Positions 25,840 through 34,564 of a stretch of 64,000 bases of DNA are shown here, in pieces; within the stretch, counting starts at the first letter, position 1; each line of letters opens with the position of its first letter. Position numbers and translations under genes: made by a program. Under the pieces are notes generated by a model, which was given only the letters and a program-made list of their open reading frames with translations, made no database searches and was not told the DNA's origin. Source of the DNA: Antarctobacter heliothermus. GTDB taxonomy: Bacteria; Pseudomonadota; Alphaproteobacteria; Rhodobacterales; Rhodobacteraceae. The stretch covers positions 308,264 to 372,263 of the forward strand of contig NZ_CP022541.1 of the NCBI RefSeq assembly GCF_002237555.1, read 5' to 3'.

Positions 25840-25900
25840 AACCAACCAGATTACATCTTAGCTGAGCCGTAAAACGGTCCAGAAAAGCAGGACCACTTCA

Positions 25901-26192
25901 AGTTGATGGGGCGGCTCCCCGGCAGGCACAAAGATTTCTGGCTGCCCATGATCAGATAAACATCGTTTTTCGCCCACGACGCTATCAACTCTCCGCCGTC
26001 TCATACCGCCACGCAAGGTCCGATGCTTTCGACCTCTGGCGAGGCTATGCTGCCGAAATGACCGCCTGAATGGCGTGCTTGATGTTGTTTTCAAGCAGAT
26101 GCAAATAAGTTGGCAATACCGCTGATTTTCATATTTTTTCCTCTTTGCCGTTGGATCTCGTCCAACGACTTTTTGTTTGATGTGCCTCAGCG
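25901..26192. other. intergenic segment between IS3 end and thiolase-fold operon
   Basis: No gene, known IS end or terminator could be recognised. It lies downstream of the minus-strand operon that ends at 26193, and marks the junction between cluster A with its IS scars and cluster B. Confidence 0.5.
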
Positions 26193-27362
26193 TCAGACGG
26201 TCGCCGATGTGCCAAGAATTGCGGTCGACTGGCTTGATAGCGTGCCGCCATTGCCATGAACGAGCGCGAGTTCTGCGCGGGCGACTTGCCGCTCCCCGCA
26301 CGTGCCGCGAAGCTGGCGAACAGCCTCGATCATGATGAATGCGCCGTACATTCCGGGATGTATGCACGACAGGCCTCCCCCATTGGTGTTGACCGGCAGC
26401 CTGCCGCCCGGCGCGATACCGCCATCGGCCACGAAGCCGCCGCCTTCGCCTTTCGGACAGAAACCGAGATCCTCCAGGAACAGGATCGTGTTTATCGAAA
26501 AGGCGTCATAGACCTCGGCAACATCGATGTCGGCCGGCGCAACACCCGCCATGCGGAACGCTTCGCGTCCGGTCTCCACCGCGGCCGTCTCTGTCAGTCT
26601 CGGGAGGGACGATCCCTGGCGGGCGAATACCCGCGTGGCGTTGCCCAACACATGAACCGGAGGATGTGGCAAATCTTTGGCGCGGTCAGCGCGAATGAGG
26701 ACGTAGGCCGCGGCGCCATCGTTCACCATACAGCAATCAAGCGCGCTCAACGGGTCGGAGATCATCTTGGCAGAGAGTACCTCCTCCCGTGTCAACGGAT
26801 CCCGCCGCTGTGCCTCGGGATTGAGCATGGCCCAAGCGCGGGCGGCCACCACCACATCGGCGAGGTTTTCGCGCGTCGTACCGTAGTCGTGCATATGGCG
26901 CGCAGCGGCCATAGCGTATGTGCTCAGCGGGTTGAGGGGCTCGTAAGGATATTCGTAGGGTTGCGGATCGAAATCACGCCGGACGCCTGCGATCACCTTG
27001 CGGCTGATCGCCGAACTCCTCTGCGTGCTGCCGTAGCACACGAGAACGGCATTGCACTCCCCCGAATTCAGCGCGTGGATCGCGGGCATAAGATGGGCGA
27101 CGAAGCTCGACCCGCCCAGCATGGTGCTGTCGATGAAGCTCGGCTTGATCCCGAGGTATTCAATGACAGGCATTGCCCACATCGGAGCGAGCACGCTTGC
27201 GGTAGCCAAACCATCAATGTCGCTCATCCGAAGGCCCGCGTCGGCGACCGCAGCATGCGCCGCTTGGGCAAGAATTTCAAGTTCGGTGAAGCCCTTTGCA
27301 TTGCCGAGCCCGGCCTGACCAACACCGGCGATTGCAACTTTTTCGCGGAAATGTGCATTCAT
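26193..27362 (-). CDS. thiolase-fold protein lacking the nucleophilic Cys (Ltp2-like)
   Basis: 389 residues from the ATG at 27362, which overlaps the stop of the DUF35 gene; a longer frame to 27458 would overlap that gene heavily. Thiolase-superfamily blocks are VAIAGVGQAGLG at the start, YGTTRENLADVVVAARAWA, LDCCMVNDGAAA, EVYDAFSINTILFLEDLGFCPKGEGG and the terminal HGNGGTLSSQ. The usual nucleophile position reads STMLGGSSFVAHL, without Cys. Ltp2 from steroid degradation is a known thiolase-fold aldolase that needs a DUF35 partner, and a DUF35 gene is directly upstream here. A retro-aldolase role is therefore proposed; a classical thiolase seems unlikely. Confidence 0.83.
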   Translation of the reverse strand: MNAHFREKVAIAGVGQAGLGNAKGFTELEILAQAAHAAVADAGLRMSDIDGLATASVLAPMWAMPVIEYLGIKPSFIDSTMLGGSSFVAHLMPAIHALNSGECNAVLVCYGSTQRSSAISRKVIAGVRRDFDPQPYEYPYEPLNPLSTYAMAAARHMHDYGTTRENLADVVVAARAWAMLNPEAQRRDPLTREEVLSAKMISDPLSALDCCMVNDGAAAYVLIRADRAKDLPHPPVHVLGNATRVFARQGSSLPRLTETAAVETGREAFRMAGVAPADIDVAEVYDAFSINTILFLEDLGFCPKGEGGGFVADGGIAPGGRLPVNTNGGGLSCIHPGMYGAFIMIEAVRQLRGTCGERQVARAELALVHGNGGTLSSQSTAILGTSATV

Positions 27363-27721
27363 GCTGCGTGCTCCGGACGGTAGAGGATGGTGTCGGCGTT
27401 GGGTCCGATCCCGGCGTAGCGGACCGGCATACCGATATGGACGTGCTCCGGCGCGCAATCGACGATCTGTGCCATCATGCGAACACCTTCGCTAAGGTCG
27501 ACAAGGGCGACACCGTAATCGCCGCCATGTTCCGGCTTCCGGCGGATGATCGTGGTAGAATAGACGACGCCAGTTCCCTTCGGAGTGGCCCAAGTCAAAG
27601 TGCCACCGCATTCAGGGCAATGGGTGCGCGGATAGAACACCGCCGAGGTGCAATCGTTGCAGCGTTGGATACGAAACTGACCCTTTGTCAGCAGGTCAAA
27701 ATATTCAGCTTGAGGCCCCAT
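27359..27721 (-). CDS. DUF35 OB-fold protein with zinc ribbon
   Basis: 120 residues. A rubredoxin-like zinc ribbon (CNDCTSAVFYPRTHCPECGG, Cys at about 21, 24, 35 and 38) is followed by an OB-fold (VVYSTTIIRRKP, YGVALVDLSEGVRMMAQIVD). Such proteins pair with thiolase-fold enzymes as acyl-CoA-binding or scaffold partners, for example the DUF35 domain of ChsH2 with Ltp2. The stop overlaps the thiolase-fold start by 4 bases, and a crotonase gene ends 6 bases upstream. Confidence 0.88.
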   Translation of the reverse strand: MGPQAEYFDLLTKGQFRIQRCNDCTSAVFYPRTHCPECGGTLTWATPKGTGVVYSTTIIRRKPEHGGDYGVALVDLSEGVRMMAQIVDCAPEHVHIGMPVRYAGIGPNADTILYRPEHAA

Positions 27722-27727
27722 GGTCTT

Positions 27728-28534
27728 TTACATTCCCGACGACTTGGCAAATGAAGGATCGCGGCGTTCGCGCAGGGACTTGAGCCCCTCCGTCATATCA
27801 CCTCCGGTGAAGCCGAGCATTTCGAGCGCTAGGGAGGCGTCGAAGCTGGGGCCGGCGAGCCGCAACCAGTTGTTAAGCGAATGTTTGGTCCATTGCAGGG
27901 CCGAGGGGGACCCGGCGGCTAGGCGCTCGACAATCGACATGGTTTGCGCGTCAAGCTCGTCGTCCTCGACGCAAAGCGCCACAAGCCCCATCCGTTCGGC
28001 GGCTTCGCCCGTCACCGGCTCGTTCAGGAGCAGATGATATTTGGCTTTTGCCATCCCGCAGAGAAGCGGCCAGATGATCGCCGCATGATCGCCTGCAGCC
28101 ACGCCAAGCCGGACATGCCCGTCGACAAGCTTGGCTGATTTCGTTGCGACCGGAATATCAGACAGGAGCGCCGCCGCGAGGCCGGCCCCTACCGCCGATC
28201 CTTTGATTGCCGACACCACTGGTTTGGGACAGTCGATCAGCCCAAAAACCAGATCGCGCGCTTCCCGGAACATCCGCGCACGGGCTTCGGGTCGGGTGGC
28301 CAGATCCTCAACCACCGCGAAATCGCCACCAGCAGAGAACGCCCGGCCTTCGGCGGCAAGCAGGACAGCACGGGTTTGATCATCCCGCGCAATCACTCGC
28401 CAGATGTCGGCAAGCTGGCGGTGCCCATCCTCGTCTAGGGCGTTCAGACGGTCTGGGCGGTTCAGCAAGATACGCAGCACGCCATCCGACGGACGGTCGA
28501 TCGCAAACCCATCGAAGCTCTCATATAATTTCAT
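27728..28534 (-). CDS. crotonase-family protein without the usual catalytic glutamates
   Basis: 268 residues. The fold marks are clear: ILLNRPDRLNALD, the oxyanion segment FSAGGDFA, and GSAVGAGLAAALLSD. At the first hydratase Glu position the sequence is DGHVRLGVAAGD (His in place of Glu), and the second Glu in a MEM context is replaced (GMAKAKYHLLL). It is therefore probably not an enoyl-CoA hydratase. Crotonase relatives lacking these residues act as hydrolases, decarboxylases, isomerases or C-C lyases. It lies inside the long Liv/CoA-ligase operon, 3 bases from its SDR neighbour. Confidence 0.82.
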   Translation of the reverse strand: MKLYESFDGFAIDRPSDGVLRILLNRPDRLNALDEDGHRQLADIWRVIARDDQTRAVLLAAEGRAFSAGGDFAVVEDLATRPEARARMFREARDLVFGLIDCPKPVVSAIKGSAVGAGLAAALLSDIPVATKSAKLVDGHVRLGVAAGDHAAIIWPLLCGMAKAKYHLLLNEPVTGEAAERMGLVALCVEDDELDAQTMSIVERLAAGSPSALQWTKHSLNNWLRLAGPSFDASLALEMLGFTGGDMTEGLKSLRERRDPSFAKSSGM

Positions 28535-28537
28535 TGT

Positions 28538-29323
28538 TCAGCCTCCGATTGAACGGCGTGAAGTGATGCCGCCGTCAACGGTGACGATCGTGCCCGAGGT
28601 GTAACCAGATCTCTCAGACGCCAGGAAAGCGAAAAGGTCAGCGATTTCACGCACTTTGGCGACGCGCCCCAAGGGATAATGGGACAGGAACTCAACATAG
28701 CGATCTGCGTCTCCGAACTGATCCTGGGCACGCAGTTTGAGCACTTTCGTGATCCGGTCCGTATCAACAGGGCCGGGGTTCACGCCGATGACACGAATGT
28801 TGTCATCGAGGCTCGCTCCGCCGATTGCACGGGTAAAGGCCATGAGCGCGGCGTTGCCTGTACTGCCTGCCACGTAACGTGCATCGAAGTTCTCGCCACC
28901 GTTGCCAATATTATTAAGGATGACGCCGTGACCCCGTGCCTTCATCCGCGCGTAGAAAAGCCGGGTCATGTCGATGTAGCCCATGACCTTCACTTCCCAG
29001 CCTCGCCGCCAAGCTTCGGCGTCAACCTGCCAAAGATCGCCTGCCGGAATTGCGCCAGCATTATTCACGAGGATGTCGATGTCGCCCGCCGCGTCGGCTA
29101 TTTGCACGGCGGCCTCAGGTTGCGTCAGGTCAGCACCTTGCACCGTGACGGTGACGCCGTGGGCATCGCGGAGGCGAGCCGCGAGTTGCTCCAGCTTGTC
29201 GATCTGCCGAGCAACGAGGTGAAGATCAGTTCCTTCCTCGGCGAAGACTTCGGCCAGACCTTCTCCAATGCCCTGCGAAGCGCCTGTAATCAGGGTTTTT
29301 TTCCTTTTCAGCATCAGATCCAT
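28538..29323 (-). CDS. SDR-family oxidoreductase with altered Tyr-xxx-Lys motif
   Basis: 261 residues. The cofactor motif TGASQGIG is at about 13-20, VNNAG at about 86-90, and the C-terminal TSGTIVTVDGG block is present. Where classical SDRs have YxxxK the sequence is RYVAGSTGNAALMAF, so Tyr is present but Lys is not. LVARQ after strand two suggests NADP binding. The variant motif makes the mechanism uncertain; it may be a distinct subfamily with another proton relay. It lies 4 bases after the CoA ligase gene in the same operon. Confidence 0.82.
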   Translation of the reverse strand: MDLMLKRKKTLITGASQGIGEGLAEVFAEEGTDLHLVARQIDKLEQLAARLRDAHGVTVTVQGADLTQPEAAVQIADAAGDIDILVNNAGAIPAGDLWQVDAEAWRRGWEVKVMGYIDMTRLFYARMKARGHGVILNNIGNGGENFDARYVAGSTGNAALMAFTRAIGGASLDDNIRVIGVNPGPVDTDRITKVLKLRAQDQFGDADRYVEFLSHYPLGRVAKVREIADLFAFLASERSGYTSGTIVTVDGGITSRRSIGG

Positions 29324-29327
29324 GGAC

Positions 29328-31286
29328 TTATACTCCCTGTATTACTTTTTGTCCGTCGAGGACTTGACGGATTGCATCGATGGCTTCCGGATTGACCAGC
29401 GACGATATGTCTCCGGCGGGTTGCCCTGAGTAAATCGATCGCACGACCCGGCGCATTATTTTGGAACTCCTTGTCTTGGGCAAATCCGCGACGACATAGA
29501 TCGCCTTGGGTGAAAACGGCTTGCCCAACCGTTCGCGGATACGGGCGCCCACCGCGGTTGCAAGGCCCTCGCTCGCGCTGCCTCGCAAGGTGAGGAAAAC
29601 TGCGATCGCCTGGCCTTTTACCGGATCGTCGACACCTATTACGGCGACCTCGCGGACTCCTTCGATTTCGACGACTATCTCTTCGACCTCGGCAGGACCG
29701 ACCCTTTTGCCTGCAACCTTCAGAGTGTCGTCCGAGCGCCCAACCAGAACGTAATTGCCTTCGGTATCGCGAACGGCCAGATCGCCATGTACCCAGATAT
29801 CAGAGATGGACGCCCAATAGGTCTCCAAATAGCGTGTGTCGTCATGCCAGAAGCTCTGCGTCATGCCGACGAAAGGCTCCCGCACGACCAACTCACCTAC
29901 TTCGCCGGTGACCGATCGACCATTGGCGTCGGTGACGTCCACAGCGATGCCAGGCGAACGGGCGTTAAAGCACCCCGAGGGGATCGGTCGCGTTACAACA
30001 CTCGATAGCAACGCACCTGACACTTCAGAGCCGCCGGTGTAATTGATGACCGGCGTATTGCCTGGTCCGATATGGTCTTGGAACCAAGTGAAATGCTCGG
30101 GCGCGATGCTTTCGCCAGCGGTGATCAGCAGCTCGACCGAGGACATATCCGCGGTGGTGCTGACATCCTGATTGGCGGCCAAGCCCCGGATCAATGTCGG
30201 GGCAGAGCCGAAATGGGTGATTGCATGGTCTTCGATCAGATGGCCCATACGGCCCCAGTCTGGGTAATCCGGTGCACCGTCGTAGCAGATCAGATGGGCG
30301 CCGTGACTCAGCGCCGCGGTCAGCACCAGTGCCCCCGCGATCCACCCCATGTCCGCCGGCCAGCAGTAAACAACGTCGCGCGAGACGTTGAAATGTACCG
30401 CAGCATCATGGGCGATTTTTATTGGAAAGCTGCCATGGGTGTGCACCGTGCCCTTGGGCTTGCCGGTCGTTCCTGACGTATAGATGAGCATGAAAGGATC
30501 GGAACTTTCCATCACTTCGGGCTCGGCCAGAGGTTCGGATGCGGCAAGATCGTCCCAATTCACCGCTCCATGCCAGATCTCTTGCGGACCGGCGGGCGAG
30601 AGCTTCTGAATGATTGCAGTCTGGGGAGGAAGCGCCGCCCTTACTGCCGTGATGGTGCCTTTGGTAGCAACGAACTTTCCGCGCCGCTCGAATCCCGTGC
30701 TGACGATCAGCGCGTCAACATCGCAGGATTGTAGTCGGGCGAGGATCGCATCGCTGCCGAAACCGCTGAAGAGCGGCACGGCAATTGCCCCAACATAGCT
30801 GATGGCAAGGAAGGTCACTGTTGCGGCGATTCCGTTTTCCATAAGGAAACCAATACGGTCACCACGGGAAATGCCCCTGTCCTTCAGTCCGCCGGCAAAA
30901 CGCTGCACACGTTCGCGCAACTCACCGTAGTTCAATACCTCAGTCTCACCAGACTCCGTGACACCGGTGACAGCAGGTCGCTCGGGCTCTCTGTCGGCAT
31001 GGCCCAGCAACGTATCGGTCCAGTTCAGCTGCCCGCCCGGGAACCAATCCGGAAATTCCGGTCCGCGTGAGAAATCGGCGTAGCCGGTATAAGGCTTGCG
31101 CCAGCGGATGCCGCAAAATGCATTGACCCCGTCCCAGTATCTCTGAGGATCGGCGAGGGAGAGCGCATATAGTTCATCGTAATCAGCACATTCAAGTGCG
31201 TGGGCAAGCCGCGTCACTTGGGCATTTTCGATCATGTCTTGTCCGGGTTTCCAGACCGAATGCGATTTGGTCACGTTAAACTCCAA
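29328..31286 (-). CDS. acyl-CoA synthetase, acetyl/acetoacetyl-CoA synthetase-like AMP-binding ligase
   Basis: 652 residues. An ACAS-type N-terminal segment (YWDGVNAFCGIRWRKP) precedes the AMP-binding P-loop YTSGTTGKPKGTVHTHG at about residue 270, the A5 motif NYTGGSEVSG, HGDLAVRDTEGNYVLVGRSDD, and the catalytic Lys in LPKTRSSKIMRR near residue 620. It activates a carboxylic acid with ATP and CoA. In an operon with a Liv-type importer it is the likely first enzyme acting on the imported acid. The start overlaps the livF stop by 11 bases. Confidence 0.88.
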   Translation of the reverse strand: MEFNVTKSHSVWKPGQDMIENAQVTRLAHALECADYDELYALSLADPQRYWDGVNAFCGIRWRKPYTGYADFSRGPEFPDWFPGGQLNWTDTLLGHADREPERPAVTGVTESGETEVLNYGELRERVQRFAGGLKDRGISRGDRIGFLMENGIAATVTFLAISYVGAIAVPLFSGFGSDAILARLQSCDVDALIVSTGFERRGKFVATKGTITAVRAALPPQTAIIQKLSPAGPQEIWHGAVNWDDLAASEPLAEPEVMESSDPFMLIYTSGTTGKPKGTVHTHGSFPIKIAHDAAVHFNVSRDVVYCWPADMGWIAGALVLTAALSHGAHLICYDGAPDYPDWGRMGHLIEDHAITHFGSAPTLIRGLAANQDVSTTADMSSVELLITAGESIAPEHFTWFQDHIGPGNTPVINYTGGSEVSGALLSSVVTRPIPSGCFNARSPGIAVDVTDANGRSVTGEVGELVVREPFVGMTQSFWHDDTRYLETYWASISDIWVHGDLAVRDTEGNYVLVGRSDDTLKVAGKRVGPAEVEEIVVEIEGVREVAVIGVDDPVKGQAIAVFLTLRGSASEGLATAVGARIRERLGKPFSPKAIYVVADLPKTRSSKIMRRVVRSIYSGQPAGDISSLVNPEAIDAIRQVLDGQKVIQGV

Positions 31287-31998
31287 GGTAGGCTAGTCTT
31301 ACTTCTGGGTTGACCAAAAGTGCCTTAGCGTTATCGGCCATCACGACACGGCCATTTTCCAAGACGTATCCGAAATCCGCGATGGTAAGCGCTACTTCGG
31401 CATTTTGCTCGATAAGAAGGATGTCTACGCCAAACTCCGATATCTCCTGGATCAACGCGGCGACTCGGTCCACGACAACGGGGGCCAGACCGATGGTAGG
31501 CTCATCAAGCAGCAACAGCTTGGGCGCCCCCATCAAAGCGCGCGCGATGGCCACCATCTGCTGCTGGCCACCGCTGAAGGATTTTGCATGTGTTGAGAGG
31601 CGATCCCGCAGCTCCGGGAAAAGCTCAAGGACACGGTCAAAATCTTTGGCGACCTGTTGGCGATCAGTACGCGCGTAAGCGCCGAGTTCGAGGTTTTCGC
31701 GCAGGGTCATTTCACCGAACAGCCGTCGTCCCTCAGGCACAATGCCAAGGCCGGCGCGGACCATCTGGTCGGGGCGACTCCGGGTGCAATCTGCGCCGTT
31801 GAAAGACACCGAACCGGCCGTCGATTGTATCAGACCGCCGATGACTTTGATCAGGGTCGATTTGCCCGCGCCATTGGCCCCGATCAGCGTGACGACGCTC
31901 CCACGTTCCACTGTGATGGCGACATCGTGCAGAACGGGCACGGTACCGTAGCCCGCATCCAAGCCGGAAATTTCGAGTGTAGGGGCGTCAAGAGGCAT
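31276..31998 (-). CDS. livF: branched-chain-amino-acid-type ABC transporter ATP-binding protein LivF
   Basis: 240 residues from the ATG at 31998, which overlaps the livG stop by 11 bases; an upstream in-frame ATG at 32079 is rejected. Walker A GANGAGKST, signature FSGGQQQM, Walker B LLLLDEPTIGL and the short LivF-type C-terminus are present. It powers the HAAT-family importer with LivG, LivM and LivH. The enzymes nearby suggest the cargo is an organic or aromatic acid rather than leucine. Confidence 0.9.
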   Translation of the reverse strand: MPLDAPTLEISGLDAGYGTVPVLHDVAITVERGSVVTLIGANGAGKSTLIKVIGGLIQSTAGSVSFNGADCTRSRPDQMVRAGLGIVPEGRRLFGEMTLRENLELGAYARTDRQQVAKDFDRVLELFPELRDRLSTHAKSFSGGQQQMVAIARALMGAPKLLLLDEPTIGLAPVVVDRVAALIQEISEFGVDILLIEQNAEVALTIADFGYVLENGRVVMADNAKALLVNPEVRLAYLGV

Positions 31999-32725
31999 TG
32001 GCTTGTCCCAGATAGGCTTCGATGACTTTTGGGTTATTCTGAATCTCCGCGGGATTGCCGGAAGCCAAGAATTCCCCATGGTGAAGTACGTGAATACGGT
32101 CGCAGATCTTCATCACCGCCTTCATGTTGTGTTCCACCAACAGGATCGCGCGGCCATCCGACTCGCGGTAGCCGTTGAGCACCCGAAGAACGGTCGTGAC
32201 TTCGGTTTCGTTGAGGCCTGTCAGCGGCTCGTCAAGGCAGAGAAGTTTTGGTGCCGCAGCAATCGAGATGGCGATGCTGACGAGCCGCTGAAGCCCGTGC
32301 GGTAGGTTTCCAGCGATTTCGTCTAACATCTCGGTCAGCCCGAGCAGGTCCGCCGCTTCGCGAACCTTCGCGATGCGATTGCCGGGCGCGATCCGAGCTA
32401 GGGTGCCTAACCGGATATTGTCGCGCACGCTCATGTTGCGCACGTAACTTCCGTGCTGGAAGGTCCGCACCAGGCCTGCTTGGCTCGCCGCCCCGGCCTT
32501 GCCGCCTGGCAGGGCTTTGCCCGCGAAGGTAACCTTGCCAGAGGTTGGCGCGAGGAAGCCGCTGATGACATTAAAGGTGGTGCTTTTTCCGGCGCCGTTC
32601 GGCCCAATGAGGCCAAAGATCTCTCCCGGCCGGACCTCCAGATCGAGATCCTTGACCGCCACCAAACCGCCGAAGCGGCGACTGACCGCCTCGACTTGGA
32701 GGAGTGATTGCATCTCAATGGACAT
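31988..32725 (-). CDS. livG: branched-chain-amino-acid-type ABC transporter ATP-binding protein LivG
   Basis: 245 residues. Walker A GPNGAGKST is at about 41-49, Walker B LLCLDEPLTGL and the switch His in LLVEHNMKAVM are present, ending with the LivG tail VIEAYLG. The signature region is divergent: NLPHGLQRLVSIAI replaces LSYGxQR. The start overlaps the livM stop by 11 bases. Confidence 0.9.
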   Translation of the reverse strand: MSIEMQSLLQVEAVSRRFGGLVAVKDLDLEVRPGEIFGLIGPNGAGKSTTFNVISGFLAPTSGKVTFAGKALPGGKAGAASQAGLVRTFQHGSYVRNMSVRDNIRLGTLARIAPGNRIAKVREAADLLGLTEMLDEIAGNLPHGLQRLVSIAISIAAAPKLLCLDEPLTGLNETEVTTVLRVLNGYRESDGRAILLVEHNMKAVMKICDRIHVLHHGEFLASGNPAEIQNNPKVIEAYLGQANAS

Positions 32726-33662
32726 TGGCGTCGACTCCCCGTTTAAAAGGGTTGCCGAGAAATCGCAGCTTCCCCAGAGTTCCCAGGACGCCTTTCGGCA
32801 TCAGCAGTACCGCGACGATAATCGCCCCGCCGTAGAGGAAATGCTCATCGCCCCCCAGACCTAGCGCGTAGCTCGACAACGCGACGAGCAAGATCGCACC
32901 GACGATTGGACCGAGGAAGTGGTCCTCGCCGCCGACCTTGACATATGCGAGCGCGAAGGCAGCCAGCAGGTAACTGAAATCGCCAGGGCTGATGACACTG
33001 TTCACGAAGGCGTGCAGCCCGCCCGCGACCCCAGCGGCGAAACAGGCGCCAGAGATGGCGACAACCTTGCAAAGATAGGTATTGATGCCAACGCTGCGGG
33101 CAACGTCCTCGTTCTCGCGTATTGCGAACAGGATGCGGCCGAAGTCGGAATGCTCAGCGATGTAAAAGGCCAGAAGCAGCAGCACAACCACACTCATTAC
33201 GATGAAGGGCATCCAGTCGTCGAGGGCCCGTGCCGGGAAAATTCCGATCATACCGGAAGTGCCCCCGAGCGCATCGAATTTCGAATAGGCGACCCGCACG
33301 GCCTCGGCGAAGGCGAAACCGATCAGCAGGAAGTACGGACCTTTGGCGCGAAGCGTGATCGCCCCGAAGACCGCACTTGCCAGCGCCGTGACAAGGCCCG
33401 CAGATAGTACGGCAACTCCGAATGGCACGCCGAGCGCTGTGTTGAGGTACCCAGCGCAATAGGCGCCGATGCCTGTGAACGCTGCAAGGGCAAAATTAAG
33501 TTCGCCCATCAGCATTACGAAGCGCAGGCTGCTGGCCAGAAGGGCGCTGATTGCCATAAGGTTCAGTACGCTGCGCAAATAGAAATCCTGCAACAGCAGC
33601 GACACCAGCAGTGCCCCGCCCGCGAACAGTACAAAGAGACCAGGATTGATACGTTTATCCAC
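32715..33662 (-). CDS. livM: branched-chain-amino-acid-type ABC transporter permease LivM
   Basis: 315 residues, hydrophobic with about eight to ten membrane helices. The cytoplasmic coupling loop reads RILFAIRENEDVARSVGIN, typical of LivM, and the C-terminus ends in the usual LMPKGVLGTL segment. It overlaps livH by 8 bases and livG by 11, so the permease and ATPase genes are tightly coupled. Confidence 0.9.
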   Translation of the reverse strand: MDKRINPGLFVLFAGGALLVSLLLQDFYLRSVLNLMAISALLASSLRFVMLMGELNFALAAFTGIGAYCAGYLNTALGVPFGVAVLSAGLVTALASAVFGAITLRAKGPYFLLIGFAFAEAVRVAYSKFDALGGTSGMIGIFPARALDDWMPFIVMSVVVLLLLAFYIAEHSDFGRILFAIRENEDVARSVGINTYLCKVVAISGACFAAGVAGGLHAFVNSVISPGDFSYLLAAFALAYVKVGGEDHFLGPIVGAILLVALSSYALGLGGDEHFLYGGAIIVAVLLMPKGVLGTLGKLRFLGNPFKRGVDANVH

Positions 33663-34530
33663 GTCCGAGCACCCCTTTTGGCCAGAACAGCAGTACGATG
33701 ATCACCATTCCAAAGATCGCAAGCGTTGCGTAGGAGGAATCGAGGTAATAACTGCCGAAGGTTTCGATTGAAGCTACAAAAAGACTGCCGAGGATCGCTC
33801 CGGGCACGCTGCCCAGCCCGCCGATGATTACAGCGATAAACCCTTTGATCAGGTAGTCAGTGCCGATGACCGGCGAGACGATGGTGACCGGGGCAAGTAA
33901 CACTCCGGCAACAGCCGCCAACAGTGAGGCAATCATGAAGCCAAGAAATGCGATACGTGAATAGGGCACACCCACCATCATCGCTGCCTCGTGATCGTAC
34001 GAAACAGCACGCAAGGCCTTTCCCAGCTTCGTGTGGCTAAGTGTCCAATAGAGCGTCGCTGCCATAACCAAGGCAACCGCACAAAGAAAAAGTCGCTGAA
34101 CAGTGATCTGTGCGCCCGCAATTGACACCCTGCCGGGAAAGATCTCGGGAACGCCGCGTACTGCGCCGCCGAAGACATGCAACAGCACCCCATCGAGCAG
34201 TAAAACAAGGCCGATTGATAGGATGAAGGAGCCTACGAGATCGCGCTGGAAATAGCGGAAGCCGAATAAATAAATCAGCGCGCCAAGGCCGAGCGCCGCT
34301 ACGATTCCGGCCAGCGAGGCCAGAATGTAGGCGATCGGGGCGGATAGGCCGCCCTCGACTAGTGACGGCAGAAAATAGGCGACGGTCAGGGCAGCGACCG
34401 CGAAGATGTGGCCGTGAACGAAATTCACGATCCGCATGACGCCAAAGATCAGAGTCAATCCTAACGAGAAAAGGATATAGACTGCTCCGATCTGAAGCGC
34501 TGTTGCGCCAAGTTGAATTAAGGTTTGCAT
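33655..34530 (-). CDS. livH: branched-chain-amino-acid-type ABC transporter permease LivH
   Basis: 291 residues. The N-terminal FGVMRIVNFVHG block and the coupling loop LGKALRAVSYDHEAAMMVGV identify LivH. GLGSVPGAILGSL and WPKGVLGRG close the protein. It lies 34 bases after the binding-protein gene in the same operon. Confidence 0.9.
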   Translation of the reverse strand: MQTLIQLGATALQIGAVYILFSLGLTLIFGVMRIVNFVHGHIFAVAALTVAYFLPSLVEGGLSAPIAYILASLAGIVAALGLGALIYLFGFRYFQRDLVGSFILSIGLVLLLDGVLLHVFGGAVRGVPEIFPGRVSIAGAQITVQRLFLCAVALVMAATLYWTLSHTKLGKALRAVSYDHEAAMMVGVPYSRIAFLGFMIASLLAAVAGVLLAPVTIVSPVIGTDYLIKGFIAVIIGGLGSVPGAILGSLFVASIETFGSYYLDSSYATLAIFGMVIIVLLFWPKGVLGRG

Positions 34531-34564
34531 TGGATAATCCCTGTTGTCCTGACGTCGCCCCAGT

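Larger units (their letters stand above)
24644..25900 (+). mobile_element. IS3-family insertion sequence, 1257 bp, inactivated
   Basis: Terminal inverted repeats start TGAAGTCGTCCGGC on the left and TGAAGTGGTCCTGC (reversed) on the right, and the inner GCTAAGATGTA is also shared. It contains orfA and an orfB with an internal stop. No convincing target duplication is seen (TTG before, AGTTG after), and flanking sequences do not belong to one gene, consistent with later rearrangement. Confidence 0.85.

Noticed and set aside
26256..27383. Plus-strand open frame of 375 codons opposite the thiolase-fold gene
   Set aside because: Antisense shadow; the minus strand has all thiolase-superfamily motifs and start-stop coupling.
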